From positions 1 through 59,815 of the forward strand of contig JADNYV010000217.1 in NCBI GenBank assembly GCA_015501055.1: a DNA stretch of 59,815 nt. Direction: 5' to 3'. How positions within the stretch are numbered: position 1 is the stretch's first letter; the number at the start of each line of letters is the position of its first letter. The translations under genes were made by a program, and so were the position numbers. Shown in pieces: positions 32,902-44,189 of this stretch. The stretch comes from Mucidula mucida. Its lineage: Eukaryota > Basidiomycota > Agaricomycetes > Agaricales > Physalacriaceae. The notes below the pieces were generated by a model. That model saw only the letters and a program-made list of their open reading frames with translations. It was not told the DNA's origin and searched no databases.

Positions 32902-34002
32902 TCAGTAGTACATGACTCCGTCGTTCTGCTTTTTAGGCTGCCAGTCATGGGCCGTAACGGCTTTCCAGTCGCTCATGTCACGGTCTTTCACGTGCGTGCT
33001 CGTCGCAGTGGCAGAGGAGAATGTTGACCGAGAGGCTCCAAAATCGTCCATCGATAACAATTGAAACAAGTCGGTATCCACGCCAAACGGCGAAAACAGT
33101 CCAAAAACATCCACTGATAACGATTGAGACATATCGGTCTCCACGCCATACGGCGAAAAGGCTGAAAAAGCAAGGATATCGTCTGGGACCATAGATGATG
33201 GAGACAGGTCCATCCATGAAGGAAGCGATGTTGTGTGGCGCATGAGGGGAAATGGGATGGCGTCTGGGGTCTTCGGAGCCGGTGGTGTAACCGGAGACAA
33301 GCTCGGGGAACTTGTTAGAGACAATGCTTTTGTCGGAACACGAGGTCGTTGACCATCGAACCGTGCGATGGAATTAAATCTGCGCCGGAATGGTCAACTA
33401 CTAGAGACGATGTATGAACGAGGTGCATTACCTGTTCTTGGCACTGAGGCCAGTCCGTCCAGGGAAATATGTCTTGACAATGAGAGACCAATGCTTTCCG
33501 TGCCGCTGTACTGCGTCTCGCAGCAGGTTATCCGCTTCAGAGGTCCAAATTGAGCGGTCAATCGTAGGGTTCAGAGTATCATTCCAACGCTTCGCACATT
33601 CTGTAGATGTAGTAGTTCTCATCTGTTAACGACGAGGAACAGAACATATCACGTACGATCGGTATTTCGCGTCCCGACTGCGCGAGCCACCAGACTCCAT
33701 CGCACTCCGTGGCGGTTCACTGCCTTTATAAGACGGTCGTCCTCGTCGCGTGTCCACGCGCCCTTGACGATGTCAGGCGCCATCTTGGCAAACCACCGTT
33801 TGCGACAGTCCTTGTTTGTACGATTTGGAATGTGCTTGGCGATGGCGGACCATCTGGATGGGTTTTGTAGATTCGTATTCTCTATAAGCGTCTCAATGAT
33901 AGGGAGGAACTAGTATAGAAGATATTACACACCTGTTTCTACAGCCAGGCGTAGAAGCTCATCCTCTTCAGCAGTCCAAGTTCGGCGTTCGCGCGACATC
34001 AT
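32902..34002 (-). CDS. three-repeat Myb/SANT DNA-binding protein, four exons
   Basis: c-Myb-like transcription factor. Exons 34002-33933, 33881-33657, 33600-33432 and 33379-32902 join in correct phases (introns 51, 56 and 52 nt), giving 313 residues. It carries three consecutive SANT repeats: RTWTAEEDELLRLAV...NPSRWSAIAKHIPNRTNKDCRKRW; GAWTRDEDDRLIKAVNRHG followed by RWSLVARAVGTRNTDQCAKRW; SIWTSEADNLLRDAVQRHG followed by HWSLIVKTYFPGRTGLSAKNR. The order and the KDCRKRW/CAKRW/GRTGLSAKNR signatures are those of fungal R1R2R3-type Myb proteins. The C-terminal 150 residues are Ser/Pro-rich with two related blocks, FSPYGVETDMSQSLSVD and FSPFGVDTDLFQLLSMD, possibly an activation region. Nuclear location is inferred. 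The start is the first of two adjacent Met codons. Confidence 0.9.
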
Positions 34003-35123
34003 TACAGGTCTTGGGTGGATGTGAAGGGCTCTTTGGGAAATCCCCCGACATGAGGAGTTTTATACCCACTAGCGCATTAACAATAGATCCAGACATGAGG
34101 GCCTGAACCAAAATCCGCCAATGAAAGCATTCAGCGCTGCAAAATCCGAGGGGAATACCAGCAGCCAGTGATATACGCGGTTGCTATACAAGGACAACAT
34201 TCGCATGGCCCTGTGTGAAGTAACGAATGGTATGTAAGCAAAACGCCGGCGTATTTATGCGCGCCAAAATGCAGGTCTCAGGCTGCCGTAAGACCTGAGG
34301 TCCTTCGGTCAGTTTTGGCTGTTGTGGACAGCTCACGTCAGTTCTAAGCAGCTTTTAAGTAGGACGAGCTTGCTTTCTGGGAGTCAGGAAAACAATTGCT
34401 ACTATTTCCAGTGAGGTGGGCGCCGATATTGCCGGTCATCTATGCGAGGAGATCCTCGGGAGGAGAGACATCCTCCTCGGAAACGACATCTAGAGATCTG
34501 GAGTTCGAGTCGATCATAAGTTACAAGCTGACCGTAGATATCTCGCGAGTGCCGGACCTGATAGCTCCGAGTCTGACGTGAAACCATGCATGATCTCGCG
34601 CAGAACAGTGAGGACATGAATTTTATAACTATCCGAGTCGCGTGTACGTTGGCAGAAATGGCATGATCACCGCGTACCGCCGGCACCTTTCATTTAGGTA
34701 GTCCCCCTCGTCCATAGCCCGCAAGTGAATGGAGTGGGTGAACAGAACTGTACATGTGGGCGTGTACACATAACTATACGGTATGCCACGCTCATTGGCC
34801 ACCATCACTGGCAATGGAAGCATTTTCCGCGGTTCGGGCATCGGACGGTGGTCGTGAGCACCACCATTGCCTCGCCGTCAGCGGGCAAGGTGATGTCAAA
34901 GAAGTGATGAATTGTCAATTATAGAACTCCATGAGCACTAGTGGCCACTTGAGTCGCCTGACGACAGATTAGATAGTCTCTGGATCTAGAGTATGACTCC
35001 GACTCGGTGTGTGGCCAGGTCGTCAACTTATAGGGTATGTCTGGGGTGAGTCAATGTCGATGTAAACAGCGTCGGGGCTGAGGAAATCAGTATTTCTCGA
35101 ACAAGATGAAATAGGACAAACTA
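34003..35123. other. gene-free interval
   Basis: Upstream region of the Myb gene. No gene, RNA or clear repeat recognised on either strand. Confidence 0.4.
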
Positions 35124-35989
35124 TCAACCTACGCTAGGTCTATAAACAAGAACCCACAAAACGAACATCGCTAGACACAAAACGAGTCCGAGGAGTAACA
35201 CAAGCAAGACATTAACGCGCGTCTCCAGGTCCTTCATCGCGGACAACACTCTCGGGACATGCGCGCTCCACCTTGACTCTTCAAAAGACGTAATCTCTCT
35301 CTCCATCGTCCAAATCCTATCCTTCAACTTCGTCTCTAAATCGACGATCTGACATGACAAGGAGTCTAGCTGAGTCGAGAGCCTGCTCTGGTATGCGTGG
35401 CTGCTCTCCAGACTGTTCTCAATCCGCGCCATGCGCTGGTCGAGATAGGCGACGTCGTCTTTGAGGTCGAGTAGAGCTTCGTCGGGAGCCTCAGCGATGG
35501 TCAAGCTGGAGCAGTCTTGCTCTGGTTGTTCATCGATGGTGGGTTCTAAGGCGTCTAGTTCCTTCTTGTCGTCGGAAGGCTCAGCAATGATCAAGCTGGA
35601 GTGGTCTTGCTCTGGTGGTTCAACGGTGGGCTTTACGGTGGCTAGTTCTTTCTGTAATCTCGCTTTGACGCGGTTCAGGCGACTCGCTAGGTTGATGGCG
35701 CCCGTCTGGGGATACTATTAGCAAAAGGATCGTGAAGAAGACGCGCAATGGAGCTCACATCAAAAGAATAAAAGTCTTTGCGATCGTTGCAGGGTGTCGA
35801 GTGGCTCATCATTTCAGCAGCTTCAAAATGCCGGTCATGAATGAGGTCGCTGTTCGTAGTCGTGAACGGCTCACCTTCCATCCTTGTTTCTCGCGTAAAG
35901 GCGGTATGGGACAGACGTGCTTTCTGGTCTTGTATTGAGAATGGTGGTTTCATTGGTAGTGCTTTATAAATGTTCTTTGTTTCAGCCAT
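35124..35989 (-). CDS. coiled-coil tail-anchored membrane protein, two exons
   Basis: Exons 35989-35759 and 35705-35124 join in phase 0 across a 53-nt intron (GTGAGC, branch GCTAATA, acceptor CCCCAG), giving 270 residues. Two copies of an acidic motif (EQDHSSLIIAEPSDD and EQDCSSLTIAEAPDE) are followed by coiled coil (LDQRMARIENSLESSHAYQS) and a C-terminal hydrophobic helix (VNVLLVLLLGLVLCLAMFVL) with a short lumenal tail. This is the layout of a tail-anchored protein of the ER, mitochondrion or another membrane. No family recognised; it resembles the protein at 7411-8255 only in general architecture. Confidence 0.65.
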
Positions 35990-36276
35990 GAAAGAAGTCT
36001 AATGAATGAAAGATCAAAAGACCCCGACGCCTCATGGTAGATGCCTATCTTCCGATTCAATTCATTGTTCAGACTCGTCCTCGAATGAAAAGATTGTGTA
36101 ATTGTAGCGCGAGGCGGCAAAAGGAAGCACTAAGGCGATGGGTATGACTAGTGTCCAAGAATTTTAAAAGGCCATAAATAAAGCTTAAGGAAAGACCGCG
36201 CCATGAAAATCAAATCATTCAATACTATGATGTATACGTCAGAATTCGTTACGGTGGCCAACAATCTTGAGAACAT

Positions 36277-38786
36277 ACCTCGATGCACTAACACTCTCAT
36301 CAACCACGGACTGCGGGTCAGCCAAACCCGATGCCGGGCACAGCAGATCCAAAACGCCCCGCCGAGTAAGACTTGTCGTCTCCCAAGGCGCTAGTAAAGA
36401 TCTTCTTGCCTTGTCCCCAAAGCATTTCTACAACCCAATTCAGCATTAACATTCTTCACAAAACAAACATAACAAACCTGGAATATCTGGAAATCCTTCC
36501 CAAAGAGTGTCTTGGAAACGCTCTGATCGAAAATCCCAAAGAAACTGCCTTGAGCGCCGACGTTCACGTTGAACCCGGCTGACACGGTGAAGCATCCTCC
36601 AAAGGTCGCGTCTCCATCGGTGGTGACGTTCCGCTTGTCTACGGTCGACAAGAGGTTACGTCGTTCGGCGGCACGCGCTGCGTAGACTAAGGCGGGTACG
36701 GAGGAACGCTTGTACGACGAGTATAAATCGGCAGCATAGTCCGTGGCGTAAGCATCGCTCTCTCCAGCGTTGTCCGTGTAATCTCCATATGAAGCGCTGG
36801 CGGTCTCTGCAGCACTTGATGCATCCGTAGTCGCACTCGCATAGCTGTACTGCGAGGAAGCAGCCGCGCTCTCAGAAACCGCGGCGGCTTCAGAGCTCGC
36901 GCTTGCACTCTCATAAGCACTGGCTGCAGAGCTGACGGCCGCGCTTTCATAGGCGCTAGACGTGGCGCTTTCGTACACGCTAGCCTCAGTGCTCGTCGCA
37001 TTGGCGTATCCGCTAGTATCAGTGCTGGTCGCGTTTCCATATTCGTTAGCATCCGCGCTCGCAGTCGCATTCCCATAGGACGCCCCGTTATCCACGACCA
37101 CAGTCCCATTCGCGCTCGCCTCCAGCTCGAGTGTCAACGCCGCCTTTGCATCGAGTTCGAGGAACACACTAGCATCGACGACATCCCCAAGCGCAGAGAT
37201 ACCGAGGTTGATCGAGGGGATGAGGTGCGCCTCGAGCGTGCCGGTGGCCTTCACAGCAGGGTTACGGAGAGTTGGAGAGCTATATTGGCATGAGGTTAGC
37301 GCGCTGCGTGGTGGTGGAAGTAAGTTAGACGTACGCGTATCGCCAATGTTGAAGTTGCCTCCATCTTTGCTGTCGTCGATCCCGGGAGGGAAAACAAAGG
37401 ACGCGTTGGATATGGAGTACACGACGCCGATGCTCATATCGAGGTTGACGTCCACTTTGCGAGAGCCTGAGCGTTGATTTGGAATGTGGGTCCGATTTCG
37501 AGGATCCTATGACTTGATGTCAGCTAGAGAGAAGAAGGGTGTGTGTGGTTGACTCGCCCAGGAAAGCTCAGGCCGGGAATACCAATTTCGAAGAGTTTGA
37601 TTTTTCCAGAGTCTATTGTGCCCTGAATAACAAGATGAGCATCCAAGACTGCTTTGTTCAAGGGATAACAGTACTCACAGCGACGTCGGCTTGGAGATCA
37701 ATCCCACCAGCAAGTTCCGCATTGAGAGCTAGAATGCATGAAATATAAAACAGGAACCCACAAGCAAACAGTCACCCACTTGCAGTAATCCCAAAGTTGT
37801 CGATGTTAGGCGGGACGATTGTGCCCGAAGCAGCGACCCCAATCGTCGCGACCGCGTGCGCCTTGGCCTGCACATCGATATTCAGCTTCGCCGAAACAGG
37901 CGGGCAGTTCACGTCTCGTTAACAGATTAAACGTCTGGTCCACGTCCAAGGTATATCAAAGGAGTTGCTCTCGTCATTTGTTCTGCAGCGCATTGGTTAT
38001 CGCTAGACCGCACGCATCAGTAATGAATACATACAAAAGGCAAACGCGACTCACTTTTGATCGCGTTTTTCAGGAAATCCCCGAACCACGCTGTGTCACC
38101 CGGCGCATGCGCTTGATGTTCGCAGTTGTCGAGACGGAGGAAAGATCGGCGTCGGCGCCTGGGACGTTGGCACCCTGGAGGACGAAGTTGACTGTCCCGG
38201 TTTTGGATGTATCTGCCGATGCAAAGTCCGTGTCGAGCGTGAGCGCGCGCACGGGCTGAGGATCCGCGCGACGAGCTAGGCGCGCGGGTACAGATTGGTC
38301 TGTGGGTGTCCATGCTTTGGCGACGCGTGCGAATGCGTTGGCGCCGCACTAAGTGTGCATGTTATGAGGTGTAAACTTTGTGGGCAAGGACAAAAACGTA
38401 CACTTTCAGGTAACCGCACAATCTTGTTCACAGCGCCGATATTCTGATAGAGGTGATCGCAATCCGTAGACGCGCCGGTACATACGAGGCGAATGTCCTG
38501 GGACACCACGTCTGGCGTACAGTCGATGATATCCCACCCGGCGGCAGGCGTTATGTCCGATATCGCGTCGGCCGACCCCCACTACAGAAAATGTCAGGTT
38601 GTCGGGTTAGCGCTTTTGCAAATTGACACGACGTGATGGACGCACGATTTTCATGGACCCAGAGCTCGCGTCGTCGTAGCGGGCAGCGAGTACTCGCAAA
38701 CGCCGTCAAAGCATGGCTGAGACCAGTCATTTGTCGCGCGAACTGCGGCGGTGAGGGTTAAAAGAACGAAGAGGGAAGGAGACATT
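36277..38786 (-). pseudogene. large secreted Ser/Ala-rich protein, frameshifted
   Basis: Remnant of a secreted protein family common in Agaricomycetes (possibly what databases call DUF7223; from memory). It starts MSPSLFVLLTLTAAVRATND (signal peptide) at 38786. Ordered conserved blocks follow: WGSADAISDITPAAGWDIIDC, CGANAFARVAKAW, VNFVLQGANVPGADADL, VNCPPVSAKLNIDVQAKAHA, GKIKLFEIGIPGL, IGPTFQINAQA and MSIGVVYSISNASFVFPP. After these come a long Ser/Ala/Tyr repeat region (36770-37070, ASAYESA-type units) and the Cys-rich end CFTVSAGFNVNVGAQGSF...KCFGDKA. At least four frame changes (near 38660, 38095, 37920 and 37455) separate blocks that no good intron can bridge. Either it is decaying or the assembly has indel errors. 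Confidence 0.65.
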
Positions 38787-40028
38787 TTTTCAAACAACGA
38801 AGAACAAACGAAAACGAAAGGAAAGGGAAAATCAATCCCAGTGCCAACCTGGGCGCAAAGAACGAAGAAGAAATAAACGAAGGGAAAGCGGGTGGGAGAG
38901 AACTGGTTCTGGCATGCGTATCATAATCTTATATAAAATGCGTACCTGGGTGAGAACGACATCAGCGACCAGCATCAGTTTGACATTGCGGACATCATGG
39001 GCTTGGATCAGGCATTCCACATGCGAGACCCATTGGTAAAGATTGGCGCCCAAGAGCCGTTGCTAGTGACATTGCCTCCAGTGTACGTCCCAGGGCAAAT
39101 TGCCTTGATGTCAATCGTCCAGGAGGAGGATACAGGTGTCGTTACACGCCATACAGCTAGTCGAATACACTGCTGACAGGGAGGTGACAGCTCAGAGAAG
39201 CACGTCATGAAACGTTGACATTCGAGAGATGGATGGACGAATGAAAGACGGAACCAAATGACATTGACAGGGCGGTTGCGCTTCTGGGCCCTGCAGGGCA
39301 AACACAACACACGTGATGTACAGGTTTTGAACCGGCCCGGGCATGTCGGCGGACATCAGTTCTTCCTCAGGTTCCTTTCACCGATAAGTCACACTGCGAC
39401 TGTCAAGTAGAAGAAACGAAGGAACTTCCTCGAAGGTTCCTAATCTCACGGCGGTCATCGATACCGATGCGATACTCAATCTCCTTGGTCTTGGCTTGCT
39501 TTGATGGTACACTCGTGGATCAGCGACTTCCGCTCTAGATTAATGCACGACATCAGACTTCTACATATTATGCTGGATGGCCCTCTCCGTAGTTGATACT
39601 AGTACATTGTTCCGTGCACTGTTTTCATCTGACTCGTGCTTCACTTGCTGATTACGGAAGGCATTATGAGGGGAATCCTTTCGCACTCAGCTCCCCATCT
39701 ACTCATACAGCAACATTACTACCTGTTCGTGTCAGAAAACAAACAGGATGAGTTCAACCCGCCTTCGGCGCTTAGTGTCCCGCGCCTCGTGACGGCGCAT
39801 AGCTACACGGGTCTGCTCTCATGTCCTAAACTCTTACCAATCGTGCAAGTCGTCTTTTCCGTGGCCGTCCTATATTGTGTAGCCCTTCCCGTTTTCGATA
39901 CATGCAGGCGGCCTTCTTTTGGGGAGGTCGGTTACCGTCGTTCATTCACGGGGCACGCCACACGAATGAGGCGTTCTGTCAATCGTGAAGTGTTATATGA
40001 GCTCGGAGACTGGGTGCCAACGTTCGCT
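38787..40028. other. gene-poor interval with a peptide relic
   Basis: On the minus strand near 39110-39010 a frame reads ICPGTYTGGNVTSNGSW, with N-glycosylation-like sequons, as in a secreted protein. It stops at 39008 and has no credible continuation. Nothing else is recognised up to the tRNA-Phe at 40029. Confidence 0.35.
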
Positions 40029-40123
40029 GGGGACATAGCTCAGCTGGGAGAGCAACAGACTGAAGTGGAATAGTAGATTGACGCGTCTTCTGGAGGTCCC
40101 CAGTTCAATCCTGGGTGTCCCCA
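40029..40123 (+). tRNA. tRNA-Phe(GAA) with intron
   Basis: Acceptor GGGGACA pairs with TGTCCCC, discriminator A, D-arm GCTCAGCTGGGAGAGC, T-arm CCCAGTTCAATCCTGGG. The anticodon loop CTGAAG (GAA at 34-36) is followed by a 22-nt intron beginning TGGAATAG and then TTCTGG, which closes the anticodon stem. Confidence 0.93.
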
Positions 40124-40456
40124 TGCAACACTCGCAGGCAACACGCTGAAAAACTTTTTGGTACCGTTGGCATTTGACTATCAGAGGTTTGCTATATGAA
40201 CTCACCACCGTTCGAAATGAGTTCATAGTACATACTTTTCGAGTCAATGTACACATCAACCCCTATGCTCCTACCTCAGATGATGACGGTTAAGGATCAC
40301 GCAGACGTGTTTTGATTCCTGTGAACTCAGTACTGCAAATACTGTACCCGGACCACATACTCGATATGAAAAGAACAACCATGCTCCTGATACTGACAAG
40401 TAATAGTACTCTCAATTGTGCATCGGACTTCCTTCGTATTTACCCGCTGGTCAACG

Positions 40457-40502
40457 GGGGAATAGCTCAGCTCGTTCATTCCTGGCAGTGGGTGTCCCCA
40501 TG
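40457..40502 (+). pseudogene. internally deleted tRNA-Phe copy
   Basis: It begins GGGGGAATAGCTCAGCT and ends GGTGTCCCCA like the neighbouring tRNA-Phe genes, but the anticodon arm and most of the T-arm are missing; only 46 bp remain. It sits between two intact tRNA-Phe genes. Confidence 0.75.
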
Positions 40503-40720
40503 ACCGTAGAATGAAGCTTTTCGGTCCTACTGTCGATAATCTGACATGTAATCTCAAATCGCATGGGTGCTATTATCTCACCACCCATTCGAGACAATCA
40601 TCACAATTACGCCACACCCACACTTTGTCCGCCCAAATGTTCCTGAGAGCTCAAACTGAACCACCAAGTTACGGTGGACATACTCGCCCTCCCGTGCGGA
40701 CGCGTTGAGAGCGGGTCATC

Positions 40721-40814
40721 GGGGGCATAGCTCAGCTGGGAGAGCAACAGACTGAAGTGTTCACACAAAGGCTCATCGTTCTGGAGGTCCCCAGTTCAAT
40801 CCTGGGTGCCCCCA
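40721..40814 (+). tRNA. tRNA-Phe(GAA) with intron
   Basis: Same body as 40029-40123 but with acceptor GGGGGCA pairing with TGCCCCC, a compensated change. The intron is 21 nt after CTGAAG and begins TGTTCACAC. T-arm CCCAGTTCAATCCTGGG intact. Confidence 0.93.
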
Positions 40815-41163
40815 TAAATTGTTTTGCATCCTTTTTACCCATGTGACCGAGTTTACAGCCCGCGACACGCCTTGGTTGGTAGATACGCCACACTCCCCGG
40901 CCCTCCACTCCTTAGCGCAAGTGTCCCCGATGTTATGTCCACTTACGGCCGCCATCGCTTATTTGAATGACCAGTTGGCAGTTGTTTACCGCTCTGACAT
41001 CTGCAGACCCACATAAGTCTTAACCTACTGCATGCCTTCAAGAGCTGTACAGGTATGTATCCATGTCCGCGTTGATATGACAGATACAAGAACAAGAAGA
41101 GAAGGAATATCCAAGCAAAGCATTTATTTTATATTGTTCACCTCACGTCGCCTTTTCCTACAC
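40815..41163. other. intergenic, nothing recognised
   Basis: No gene or repeat recognised between the tRNA-Phe and the 3' end of the F-box gene. Confidence 0.4.
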
Positions 41164-42778
41164 TCAAACCGGACCGCGCACGACAACCGCGCCAATCACC
41201 ATCTTAAACTTGGGCACCCTCTTCAACCTCTTCACCACCTCCTCCGCCTCACTCTCCTCCTCCTCCTCATCCTCGAATCCCCTAAAGGTCACAGCCTTCA
41301 ACGCCCGGCCCACATCCTCCTCCACAACCTCCGCATCCACATCAATAATCGCCGGCGCGCGCGACTCGACCATCCTCAACAACTCCACCTTGCCCACCGG
41401 CCTACTCCGCCTCTGCCAATTAAACATAATCCCCTTCAAATTCGGAACCAGCACCTCCCCCTTCTCCCCCTTTCCGCGCGGAATCGTGAGCCGGCGGATG
41501 ACCAGCGGCGTGATCACGGCGTCGCCTTCCTTCCCCGGCTGCTGGTGCACATACAGCTCGGTCAAGCCAGGCGTCGCAGCCAACAGCTGCAGCAACCCCA
41601 CATCGCTCACCCTCACACACGCAATCTCCAGCCGCCGCAGACTCGCCGCCGAGCGCCGCACGAAATCGATCATCCCATCGAGCTCGTACGCGCTAGGGCA
41701 CGGCTTGCTCGGATCTGCGGGGGCGAGCTTCAGGCTGAACATGGCAGGTGCGCTGATATGCTCGAGCACATGCTGGATGCGCCCGAGCCCGCCAAGGCGG
41801 AACGAAACAAAGGGAGCTTTGGTGCTCACGTCCGGGAGCGTCGACTCGTCATCGCATTCGATAAAGGTGTCGCTCACGCTGACGTGGTACGCGCTCGTGC
41901 AGAGCTCGATGACGCGGAGGATTCCGAGCGGTTCGGACATCCACGACAGGACCAGACTGGAAATGCGTCCATAGGGCAGCGGGTGGTTGGCCAAATCGCA
42001 GACGGGCCCGCCAAGGCATAGCATGTGGAGCTTGGGCGTGTGCGCGAAGACTGTGAGGGGCGAAGGTGTGGGTGCTGTTGATGGTAGTCCATTCGCATTC
42101 GTAAGGTCTACAAGAGTCAAACTCGTCAAATTGGGCAGCGGCTTCGCGTCGAGGCTCTGGTACATCTCGCCGAGGCACGCGGAAGGCATGTTGAATAAAA
42201 CGTCGGTCCAGCGGTGCGCCTCGCTGCACAGCATGCGTACCAGAGGGCACTCTGCGTCGCCACGTCAATGCTCAGAGGCATCAGCCTTGAGCGCGTCAAA
42301 TACATCGGAATCACTTCTTCCCTCTCCAAATCAATTGCGGGTGCCTCGTCATCGGAACAAAGCAGGCGTTGCCGACGCGGTGCAGCATAAATGAAGGTCC
42401 ACAAATGCGGGGTTCCCACTGCCACCTGCCTCCATCTTGCGCAGACACTGCTCAGCACCAAGGGCGACTTCCTCGTTTCGGGGGTCGCGTCCGCACAGAC
42501 CGCCTGGAAGATGAGACACAATATCTCATTGGGACAAAGCGGATCGGTGAGACGATGGTGCGGATCTGGGACGCGTACGCTTCTAGCTCGGCGATGACGG
42601 TCTGCAGCGTGGTGATATCGGCCTGGACGTCGCTGAGCGTTTCCTGATACTTGCGCATTTCCGGGGCGGGCAGGTACGGGCCTGAGCGGTGGATGCGTTG
42701 GAGATCGGAGACGGGCATGAGTGTGCGCGCGCCGACGACACGGGCGCCGCACTTTTGACATTGGACGGGGGAGGACAT
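41164..42778 (-). pseudogene. F-box protein gene with two frame changes
   Basis: Classic agaric F-box protein. It starts MSSPVQCQKCGARVV at 42778, then a coiled-coil N-terminal segment (SDVQADITTLQTVIAELEAY), the F-box (PNEILCLIFQAVC near 42530), and the usual post-F-box block PLVLSSVCARWRQVAVGTPH with LW. An LRR-like tail ends FKMVIGAVVVRGPV at 41164. The frame shifts between SPIR and the F-box (near 42540) and again between LSIDVAT and MLCSEAHRWTDVLF (near 42255). Neither gap is long enough for an intron, so it is either a recent pseudogene or contains assembly indels. Roughly 530 residues would be encoded otherwise. Probable SCF adaptor family. Confidence 0.65.
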
Positions 42779-43380
42779 GTTTTGGGGTATAAGTCGTAAT
42801 TGTGGCTGGTGAGATGTGAGCGGCCGACGAGCAACGCCAGAGCAGATGGAGACGCACCTTGGCAGGTCCTGTTCGGGGTGATGAACTGCGAGAGTAGGAA
42901 GCAATGATTGCGTCGCGAAATCCTGCGTTCGGGGTCAGCGCACGACCACGATGCAAAGACAGCGGTAATACACACCTTGCCGAGCTGGGTCGTGGTCCTC
43001 GCTGCTAACCGAACAGTCAGCGCGTCGTACCCGCATTTTCCATATACACACCTTGGCTACCAGCTGCCCGGTGTGGATATGTCCCAGATGTAATGACCAG
43101 AAATCGGCGACGCGAGTCGCTTCCCTCAGTCGATTGGAGTCCTTGGCAAAGGTCGGGGTCGTGGTCGTCGCGTAAAAATGCCCGTCACGTGTGACTTTTG
43201 TTTGTGGGCAAACCCAATTCGGCAACAACTTGAACTTGTCATCTTCGAAGGCCTAGCACGCTTTTTTCAGCACAATCGTGCTCTCATTTTCTCCGTTAAA
43301 TTGAACATTGAACTTCTGAGGATTGATTTCTCTGAGAACACTCGCCTGCTTACTCAGAATTTATTGCGCCAGCCGCCTAT
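42779..43380. other. intergenic between F-box gene and tRNA-Gln
   Basis: No supportable gene; upstream region of the F-box gene on the minus strand. Confidence 0.4.
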
Positions 43381-43468
43381 GGCGCTATGGTGTAGCGGTA
43401 GCACACGGGATTCTGATATTTGTCTGTCGTATCTTCCCGTAACCCAGGTTCGATCCCTGGTAGTGCCT
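43381..43468 (+). tRNA. tRNA-Gln(CTG) with intron
   Basis: Acceptor GGCGCTA pairs with TAGTGCC (one G-T pair), discriminator T, T-arm CCAGGTTCGATCCCTGG, D-arm GGTGTAGCGGTAGCAC. Anticodon stem CGGGA/TCCCG encloses TTCTGA with CTG at 34-36. A 17-nt intron follows position 37. Confidence 0.88.
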
Positions 43469-44189
43469 CTACAGTGCTCGCACCTTTGTTTTGCGCCACA
43501 TGCTCAACTCCGTATCCTTGCGGTACTCGTGACTTTGGGATTAAGGCTTAAGCCCCAAAGATTCTATTTGGCCTTTTGTTCCTTCAAGTTGCAGTACACT
43601 TGAGTCTGCTCCTGAGTCCTCTGCCAAGTGACCCCATGTCCGACAATCCCCGGCTCACTTGCTAGCGCCTTTTGCGTACCCCCAAGTAAACCTTGAGAAA
43701 GACAGACACCTCCCGTCGGCGCACCATCAGATTGTGATTTCGACTTCTAGTGAACCGTTGACACCGCCATTTTATGGGGATACTTGCACTAGCCAGATGG
43801 AGCACAATGATATCTACCCCACCCTTCCTCATCCCCAAGAAGCAGTACCTGGTGAGAATGAGCTGATAATCGCCGGTGACATAACGGTCCGGTGCTCAGT
43901 CACCCGTCGGTGTCAAAAACTCGGAACCATCATACGCGTGTATGTGAAAGATGGCCTGCCTATGTCCCTTGACAGGCTGCAACCATCCCGAGTAAAGAAG
44001 CCAGGAAGAAGCTTCGAGCAAAGAAGCCAGGAAGAAGTGCTGAACGAGCGAACGCGCACCCACAAGACCCAAGCCATAACATAAACTGTCATTCAATAAT
44101 AGCAATGCGTCCCTTCATGGAGGGTAATAGCGAAATAGGAACGTACAAGTAAATCATGCAAAGTAAGATAAATACAAATCCAACTTTTC
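43469..44189. other. intergenic with doubtful ORF
   Basis: A 141-codon plus-strand frame (43659-44084) has no recognisable domain. It contains a short direct repeat (AAAGAAGCCAGGAAGAAG at about 43994 and 44021). It lies directly opposite the 3' end of the transporter gene and is probably not coding. Confidence 0.3.

Noticed and set aside
38016..38100. An intron joining the two frames of the secreted-protein relic
   Set aside because: The gap between the frames is only a few bases; no GT...AG interval of workable length exists.
41032..42021. Plus-strand 329-codon frame rich in His/Arg/Leu
   Set aside because: It is the complement of the F-box gene, and the His/Leu/Arg richness is what a reversed GC-biased coding strand gives.
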